NCBI RefSeq assembly: GCF_900156025.1
Contig: NZ_FTMO01000001.1
Span: forward strand, 62,001 to 126,000
Direction of reading: 5' to 3'
Origin: Allobosea sp. TND4EK4
GTDB taxonomy: Bacteria > Pseudomonadota > Alphaproteobacteria > Rhizobiales > Beijerinckiaceae
Length of the DNA stretch: 64,000 nt
This document shows, in pieces, positions 58,397 to 64,000 of the stretch. The notes under the pieces were generated by a model. The model saw only the letters and a program-made list of their open reading frames with translations, was not told where the DNA came from and ran no database searches. Positions within the stretch are counted from its first letter, which is position 1, and the number at the start of each line of letters is the position of its first letter. The position numbers and the translations under genes were made by a program.

Positions 58397-59695
58397 TCAA
58401 TCCCCGCGCCTGAGGCAGGCCAGATAGAACCCGTCCGTGCCCGTGCGGCGCGGCGAGAGCTGCAGGCCGAACTCGGTGGCGAAGCGGGCAAGCAGGGAGA
58501 AGTCGCTTTCCGCGCCGGTCAGGGCGTCGATGGGCGCGATCGGCGCGAAACCGGGGGTTTTGCCGAGGAAGGCGCGGATCGCCTCGTCGTTCTCCTCCGG
58601 CAGCATCGAGCAGGTGACGTAGGCGATGCGGCCGCCCGGGCGCACGAGCCGGGCGGCGCGGGCCAGCACCTCGGCCTGGTCCTTGATCCGCTCGGCCAGC
58701 GCGCCGGGGCGCACGCGCCACTTCGCATCCGGATTGCGCCGCCAGGTGCCCGAGCCGGTGCAGGGCGCGTCGACCAGCACCAGATCGGCCTTGCCGGCGA
58801 CATCCTCGAGCGGCTCATGCCCGCGGGAGCGGGGGATGCGGATATCGACGATGGCCGCACCCGATCGCGCCAGCCTGTCGTGCAGCGGCGCCAGCCGGCG
58901 CCCGTCGAGGTCGGTGGCGTAGAGATTGCCGCGATTGGCCATCAGCGCCGCCAGCGCCAGCGTCTTGCCGCCGGCCCCGGCGCAGAGATCAACCACAGTG
59001 TCCCCGGGACGGGCGCCGGCGAGCAGGGTGACGAGCTGCGAGCCTTCGTCCTGGATCTCGAAGGCCCCGGCGAAGAAGCCTGGCTCGGTCTGGAGCGAGG
59101 GACCACGGCCGTCATGGCCGGGCTGGAAGCGCAGCGCATCGGGCGACCAGGCGCCCTCCTCCGGCTGCGCATGGGCGAGCGCGGCCGCGACCTCGCGGCG
59201 TCTCGCCTTCAGGCGGTTGACGCGCAGGTCGATCGGCGCGCGGGCGGCCAGCGCCTGCCCCTCCTCGATCGCCGCCTGACCGAAGGCGGCCTCGAAGGAG
59301 GGCCAGAGCCATTCGGGGACGTCGGCCTGGATCCAGCCGGGGGCATCGCCGGCCGAGAAGGCCGTCAGCAGAGCGGTCTCGTCATCGCTGAGCCTGCCGG
59401 GGGCATGGTTCTCGCCGGAGCACAGTTCGGCGATCTCGGCCACCGCCAGACCGCGCAGGCCGGCGAGCATGCCGAGCACCAGCGCGCGCGGCTCCTCGGA
59501 GGCCATGGCATAGCCGGAAGAGGCCTTGCGGCGCAGCGCGTCATAGACGAGCGAGGCGATGGCGGCGCGGTCCTTCGAGCCGGCGAAGCGGCGCGACAGG
59601 CCCCAGTCCTTCAGCGCATCGGCCGCGGGCCGCCGGCGCCCGATGATGTCGTCGAGAACCTCGATGGCGGCGCTGATCCGGGCGGCGGGCGTCAT
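58397..59695 (-). CDS. RsmB/NOP-family RNA (cytosine-5) methyltransferase
   Basis: 432 aa from the ATG at 59695 (MTPAARISAAIEVLDDIIGR); an ATG at 59764 with AGGG upstream would add 23 residues. The N-terminal domain resembles NusB-like RsmB. The methyltransferase core has DLCAGAGGKTLALAALMANR as SAM motif I and the two catalytic Cys boxes VDAPCTGSGTWRRNPD and YVTCSMLPEEND. It likely methylates 16S rRNA, as RsmB does, but the target cannot be assigned. Confidence 0.9.
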   Translation of the reverse strand: MTPAARISAAIEVLDDIIGRRRPAADALKDWGLSRRFAGSKDRAAIASLVYDALRRKASSGYAMASEEPRALVLGMLAGLRGLAVAEIAELCSGENHAPGRLSDDETALLTAFSAGDAPGWIQADVPEWLWPSFEAAFGQAAIEEGQALAARAPIDLRVNRLKARRREVAAALAHAQPEEGAWSPDALRFQPGHDGRGPSLQTEPGFFAGAFEIQDEGSQLVTLLAGARPGDTVVDLCAGAGGKTLALAALMANRGNLYATDLDGRRLAPLHDRLARSGAAIVDIRIPRSRGHEPLEDVAGKADLVLVDAPCTGSGTWRRNPDAKWRVRPGALAERIKDQAEVLARAARLVRPGGRIAYVTCSMLPEENDEAIRAFLGKTPGFAPIAPIDALTGAESDFSLLARFATEFGLQLSPRRTGTDGFYLACLRRGD

Positions 59696-59867
59696 GGCGT
59701 TTGCGTCCAGGCGAGCGCGAGCCGCGCCGCGTTGCGGTGGTCGTCTTTCGAACGGTTCGAGCATGACCCTGCGGCATGGAGGCCGCCCGGTCACGTTCTT
59801 GACGCGCTCGTTCCATAAGCGGAAAGACGATGCAACCGCATGTCGCGGTTTCTGGGGTGATCAAACC

Positions 59868-60017
59868 ATGAAAAGCGCCGCCCGTCTCGCCGTCCTCGGC
59901 CTCTTCGCGCTCGGCCTCACCGCCTGCGCCTCGCAGCCGCAGCAGGATTTCACGCCGCCGCCGTCCAAGCGCCTCGACGCCAAGACGACGCTGGAAAAGC
60001 CGAACCAGCGCCGTTGA
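59868..60017 (+). CDS. Small lipoprotein
   Basis: 49 aa. MKSAARLAVLGLFALGLTAC provides a signal with lipobox LTAC at residues 17-20, and the remaining 29 residues (ASQPQQDFTPPPSKRLDAKT and so on) are hydrophilic. A large hairpin follows directly. Unknown function; probably an outer-membrane-anchored small lipoprotein. Confidence 0.75.
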   Translation: MKSAARLAVLGLFALGLTACASQPQQDFTPPPSKRLDAKTTLEKPNQRR

Positions 60018-60023
60018 GCGCAG

Positions 60024-60070
60024 GCCGGCCGGGCGGCGCCTTGCGAGGCGGCGCCCGGCCGGCTGTATCT
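60024..60070 (+). terminator. Hairpin terminator after the small lipoprotein gene
   Basis: GCCGGCCGGGCG (60024-60035) pairs with CGCCCGGCCGGC (60052-60063); the inner part can pair further. A short TGTATCTTC tail follows. The T-run is weak, but the 12-pair stem is very stable. Confidence 0.6.
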
Positions 60071-60132
60071 TCATGGGGATGTCACATCCGGTGGCCTAGT
60101 TGTGCGCGCTTTCCGCATGCCGAGGTGACCCC

Positions 60133-61293
60133 ATGACGAAGACACTGCTGTTCTCGACATCGCTTCTTGCCCTGCTGGTGCTCGCCTCGCCGGCCGCACA
60201 GGCGCAGCCCGCGCCGACGCTCTCCGGCCAGAAGCCGCTCGTGGTGGCGCATCGCGGCGCCAGCGGCACGCTGCCCGAGCACACGCTCGAGGGCTACAAG
60301 CTCGCCATCGCCCAGGGGGCCGATTTCATCGAGCCGGATCTGGTCTCGACCAAAGACGGCGTCCTGATCGTGCGCCACGAACCCATGCTCTCGGGCACGA
60401 CGAATGTCGCGGAGCGGCCCGAATTCGCCGCGCGGAAGACCAAGCGCAAGGTGGACGGCATCGAGACCGAGGACTGGTTCGCGAACGACTTCACGCTGGC
60501 CGAGATCAAGACCCTGAAGGCCAAGCAGGCCTTCTCCGATCGCGACCAGTCGCATAACGGCAAGTACGAGATCCCGACCTTCCAGCAGGTGATCGATCTC
60601 GCCAAGGCGGAAAGCGCGCGGCTGGGCCGGACGATCGGCATCTACCCCGAGACCAAGCACCCGACCTACCACGCAGCTCTGGGCCTCGCCTTCGAGGACA
60701 AGCTCCTCGATATGCTCAAGGCCGCCGGCTGGACCGACAAGGCGGCGCCCGTCTTCATCCAGAGCTTCGAGACCGCCAACCTCAAATATCTGCGCCCGAA
60801 GACGCAGATCCGCCTGATCCAGCTGGTGGATGGCGACGGCGTCGACAATGACGGCAAGGTCTCGCTGGCCGCCCCCTATGACCGGCCCTACGACTTCGCC
60901 GTGCTCGGCGACGCCCGCACCTTCCAGGACATGCTCTCGCCGGCGGGCCTGAAGGAGATCGCCACCTATGCCGACGGCGTCGGCCCGTGGAAGCCCTATC
61001 TGATCGGCACCAAGCCCGAGCTCGGCGCCGACGGCAAGCCGCGCGATCTCAATGGCGACGGCGTCATCGACGAACGCGACCGCGCCGCCATCGCGCCCAC
61101 CAACGTCGTCAAGGACGCGCATGCGGCCGGTCTCGCCGTCCACACCTGGACATTCCGCAGCGAGCCCAAGCGCCTCGCCTCGACCTACAAGGGCGACCCG
61201 GCGGCCGAGTACAAAGCGTTCTTCGCGCTCGGCATCGACGGGCTGTTCTCCGACTTCCCCGAGCAGGCGGTGAAGGCCCGGGACGCGCGCTGA
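60133..61293 (+). CDS. Secreted glycerophosphodiester phosphodiesterase (GlpQ-like) with Ca-binding loop
   Basis: 386 aa from the ATG at 60133 with a signal peptide ending AAQAQPAP near residue 26. The GDPD core shows [19 protein letters not shown] and [18 protein letters not shown] with the catalytic His residues. Near residue 310 the loop [12 protein letters not shown] reads as a dockerin/EF-hand-type calcium site. Periplasmic GlpQ-like enzyme, distinct from the cytoplasmic homologue at 36.4 kb. Confidence 0.9.
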   Translation: MTKTLLFSTSLLALLVLASPAAQAQPAPTLSGQKPLVVAHRGASGTLPEHTLEGYKLAIAQGADFIEPDLVSTKDGVLIVRHEPMLSGTTNVAERPEFAARKTKRKVDGIETEDWFANDFTLAEIKTLKAKQAFSDRDQSHNGKYEIPTFQQVIDLAKAESARLGRTIGIYPETKHPTYHAALGLAFEDKLLDMLKAAGWTDKAAPVFIQSFETANLKYLRPKTQIRLIQLVDGDGVDNDGKVSLAAPYDRPYDFAVLGDARTFQDMLSPAGLKEIATYADGVGPWKPYLIGTKPELGADGKPRDLNGDGVIDERDRAAIAPTNVVKDAHAAGLAVHTWTFRSEPKRLASTYKGDPAAEYKAFFALGIDGLFSDFPEQAVKARDAR

Positions 61294-61306
61294 GCCCGAC
61301 TTGCCT

Positions 61307-61738
61307 TCAGCCCTCCTCTTCGATGGCGATCTGCGCGATGCGCGGATCGCCGCCGTTGAGCCTGTAGGCGAGCGCGTGGCCGATGGCGACGGCTGCCACG
61401 CAGAGCGCGACAGAGGCGACGATGTTGATCGTCGCGCGCAGCATCGCGCCGCTGCGCAGGAGGTCTAGCGTCTGCAGGCTGAAGGAGGAGAAGGTGGTGA
61501 AGCCGCCGCAGAGCCCGATCATCACGAAGAGACGGGTCGTTTCCGAGACCGGGAAGCGGCCATGCGACAGGGTCAGCGTGCCGAAGAAGCCGATGATGAA
61601 CGAGCCGGCGATGTTGATGATGATGGTGCCCCAGGGCAGCTGGCCGCTGATCGGCGCCGCGGCGAGGGACAAGAGATAGCGCGCCAGGGTGCCGATGGCG
61701 CCGCCCGCCATGATGACGAGGCAGTTGGTGAAGGACAT
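61307..61738 (-). CDS. crcB: Fluoride efflux transporter CrcB
   Basis: 143 aa with four membrane segments. Family motifs [13 protein letters not shown], then [18 protein letters not shown] and [15 protein letters not shown] are intact. It exports fluoride. A fluoride riboswitch lies 78 bases upstream in the same orientation, which strongly supports the assignment. Confidence 0.96.
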   Translation of the reverse strand: MSFTNCLVIMAGGAIGTLARYLLSLAAAPISGQLPWGTIIINIAGSFIIGFFGTLTLSHGRFPVSETTRLFVMIGLCGGFTTFSSFSLQTLDLLRSGAMLRATINIVASVALCVAAVAIGHALAYRLNGGDPRIAQIAIEEEG

Positions 61739-61815
61739 GGCTCATGCTCCCGTCGCAGGCGGGCTCGGCCGCCGGATCTCGGTGCGCGGCAACGGCAAAG
61801 CGCCGCCACGGGCTC

Positions 61816-61867
61816 GGCAGGAGTCATCAGCCCTTCAAGGGCGGTTTCGGGGGAACCCCATCCCCAT
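61816..61867 (-). promoter_or_regulatory. Fluoride riboswitch (crcB motif)
   Basis: On the minus strand GGGGATGGGGTTCCCC is followed by CGAAACCGCC, the stem-loop GCCCTTGAAGGGC and TGATGACTCCTGC. These match the crcB-motif consensus GGnGAUGGnnUUCnCC ... AACCGCn ... UGAUGnnnCCUnC in order and spacing. The aptamer ends 78 bases before the crcB start and would turn on expression when fluoride binds. Confidence 0.92.
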
Positions 61868-61934
61868 CGGCTCAAGCGATATCGCGCGGCTCTGAACCGG
61901 GCAACAGCGAACCGCACGCCATGTCACGAAGACA

Positions 61935-61966
61935 AGCAAAGGGCCGGCTTTCGCCGGCCCTTTGCT
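61935..61966 (-). terminator. Strong intrinsic terminator
   Basis: A 14-base-pair perfect stem AGCAAAGGGCCGGC/GCCGGCCCTTTGCT closes a TTTC/GAAA loop. It lies 20 bases beyond the stop of the small secreted protein gene and its palindromic form may act in both directions. Confidence 0.85.
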
Positions 61967-61985
61967 GACTCCAACCAGCCAATCG

Positions 61986-62261
61986 TCAGTCGCAGACGCG
62001 TTCGGTGCGGCTGATCACGCCACGCGGCGTCTCGCGCTGCGTGGTGATCGTGCGGCAACGTTTGTCGCGCGAGTTCGCGCGGCGCCATTCGCGCTCGCGC
62101 TGGCGCTCATAACGGTCACGGCGCATCTCACGGTCCATCACACGCTCCTGCGGGCTGCGCGTATCGACAGAGACCCCACCGGGGCCGACGTTGATCGACT
62201 GGGCATAGGCACTGCCACTGATAAGAACAGCAGCGATCATCGCAGGTATGAATCGTTTCAT
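61986..62261 (-). CDS. Small secreted Arg-rich protein
   Basis: 91 aa from the ATG at 62261 with GAGGACGAG upstream. MKRFIPAMIAAVLISGSAYA is a clear signal peptide. The mature part has GPGGVSVDTRSPQERVM followed by an Arg/Glu-rich helix (RRDRYERQREREWRRANSRD) and two cysteines. Short periplasmic proteins like this are common in Rhizobiales; no function known. Confidence 0.75.
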   Translation of the reverse strand: MKRFIPAMIAAVLISGSAYAQSINVGPGGVSVDTRSPQERVMDREMRRDRYERQREREWRRANSRDKRCRTITTQRETPRGVISRTERVCD

Positions 62262-62361
62262 GGCTCGTCCTCCGTTCGGGACGACAACCGATGCCGCAAG
62301 GATTCGTTCCCGGATGCGTCGCGTTACTGATCGACTTTCTTGCAGTCGTCGCTGCTCACCG

Positions 62362-62395
62362 AAAGAAGAAGGCGCGCCAGCAGGCTGACGCGCCT
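62362..62395 (-). terminator. Terminator of the amino-acid ABC operon
   Basis: AGGCGCG and CGCGCCT (62370-62376 and 62389-62395) pair with an extended inner stem CAG/CTG; on the minus strand a TCTTCTTTC tail follows. It starts 43 bases after the aapP stop. Confidence 0.8.
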
Positions 62396-62437
62396 CATCA
62401 TCGGCAGATAGGTTCGCCGCCTGGGCGGCGCGCGTCC

Positions 62438-63235
<798 letters not shown>

Positions 63236-63249
63236 GGTGATGGTCCCTC

Positions 63250-64000
63250 TCAACGACGTTGGCCGGCAGCCATGCGCTTCTCGACCGAGATCGAGTAACG
63301 CGACATGCCCCAGCAGCACACGAAATAGAAGATCGCGGCGAAGGCATAGCCCGTCGTCCGCGTGGTCGGGGTGGCCCAGGTCGGGTCGACGAGCGTTGCC
63401 TGGACGGTATTGAGGAAGTCGAAGATGCCGACGATGGAGACCAGCGTCGTATCCTTGAACAGCCCGATGAAGGTGTTGACGATGCCGGGAATGACGATGC
63501 GGATCGCCTGCGGCAGGATGATGAGGCGCATCATCTGCCAGTAGCCGAGGCCGAGCGACATCGCGCCCTCGAACTGCCCCTTCGGGATCGCCTGCAGGCC
63601 GCCGCGGATGACCTCGGCCATATAGGCCGAGGCGAAGAGCGCGACGCCGATCAGCGGGCGCAGCAGGCGGTCCGGCGAATATTCCTGCGGCACGAAGAGC
63701 GGCAGCATGGTGTTGGCCATGAACAGCACCGTGATCAGGGGCACGCCGCGGACGAACTCGATGAAGATCACCGACATCAGCTGGATGATCGGCAGCTTCG
63801 AGCGCCGCCCCAGCGCCAGCACGACCCCGAGCGGCAGCGAGAAGACGATGCCGACGGCCGAGATCAGGAAGGTCACGGTCATGCCGCCCCACAGCCCGGT
63901 GTCGACCCGCGGCAGGCCGATACGCTCGCTGAAGACCTCGATGGCGCCAAAAACCAGCAGCGCGAGCAGGACCAGCATCTTGCCTTGGACAAAGCGCGCG
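63250..64000 (-). CDS. aapM: General amino-acid ABC transporter permease AapM-like, 5' end cut by window
   Basis: At least 242 aa; the frame continues through the window edge at 64000 without a certain start, so only the C-terminal part is present. The HisM-type permease region is complete: [40 protein letters not shown] (EAA loop) and [16 protein letters not shown]. The 384-aa AapM of rhizobia has this C-terminal domain. It is 14 bases upstream of aapP. Confidence 0.85.
   Translation of the reverse strand, partial: ARFVQGKMLVLLALLVFGAIEVFSERIGLPRVDTGLWGGMTVTFLISAVGIVFSLPLGVVLALGRRSKLPIIQLMSVIFIEFVRGVPLITVLFMANTMLPLFVPQEYSPDRLLRPLIGVALFASAYMAEVIRGGLQAIPKGQFEGAMSLGLGYWQMMRLIILPQAIRIVIPGIVNTFIGLFKDTTLVSIVGIFDFLNTVQATLVDPTWATPTTRTTGYAFAAIFYFVCCWGMSRYSISVEKRMAAGQRR

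Overview
The window is about 66% GC and comes from an alphaproteobacterial chromosome, most likely of the order Hyphomicrobiales (Rhizobiales). A Bosea-like genus is my best guess; it is not proven. The evidence is the combination of divK-pleD, an EipB (DUF1849) envelope protein, a DUF983-Nudix pair, a urea ABC operon (urtABCDE), a general amino-acid ABC transporter at the right edge, acdS with a divergent Lrp-type regulator, and dispersed Rhizobiales-style palindromic repeats. I see no phage, insertion sequence, CRISPR array, rRNA operon or replication origin. Most of the window is core chromosome.

Layout from left to right. 0.1-3 kb: a FecBCD-type metal-chelate importer. 3.4-4.3 kb: tRNA-Asp and tRNA-Val flanking a small secreted protein. 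4.4-11.2 kb: the protein quality-control block lon, clpX, clpP and tig, all on the minus strand, then tRNA-Leu. 11.3-14.8 kb: a cupredoxin protein that has lost its copper ligands, coupled to a DoxX membrane protein, then gluconokinase and 6-phosphogluconate dehydrogenase. 14.8-17.6 kb: acdS, a coupled small ORF, the divergent acdR-like regulator, and an overlapping MerR/carboxymuconolactone decarboxylase pair. 17.7-25 kb: a relic of the urtE 3' end, ppk2, and the urea transporter operon behind an excellent sigma-54 promoter. 25.2-29.5 kb: a tiny mRNA with an extraordinary Shine-Dalgarno sequence, rnr, DUF983, Nudix and rpmG.

29.5-33.6 kb: small hypothetical proteins, then pleD-divK with a perfect CtrA box nearby, and a DUF3572 gene. 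33.6-40 kb: dinB, eipB, ridA-like, a glycerophosphodiester phosphodiesterase, an acyltransferase-like gene, HIT, and azlCD. 40-46.3 kb: clpS, clpA, kdsA, an MFS transporter and queF. 46.6-50.5 kb: small membrane proteins, eno and a DMT exporter. 50.4-56.7 kb: tgt lacking zinc ligands, an ArsC-like protein, a phosphoribosyltransferase, a GST, a Tat-exported hydrolase, dsbB and DUF5993. 56.8-64 kb: guaA, an RsmB-type methyltransferase, a secreted phosphodiesterase, crcB behind a fluoride riboswitch, and aapP-aapM (cut by the window edge).

Functional themes. All the main Clp/Lon proteolysis genes lie in two blocks (lon/clpX/clpP/tig and clpS/clpA). Nitrogen scavenging is represented by urea uptake under an apparent NtrC/sigma-54 promoter, ACC deaminase, and amino-acid uptake. 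DivK and PleD belong to the CtrA cell-cycle network. The most interesting signals not explained by ordinary annotation are: the 25-codon mRNA at about 25.27 kb, whose ribosome-binding region matches 17 bases of anti-16S sequence; the urtE relic bounding ppk2; a copper-less multicopper-oxidase fold; a zinc-less tRNA-guanine transglycosylase; and an orphan CtrA box between convergent genes.
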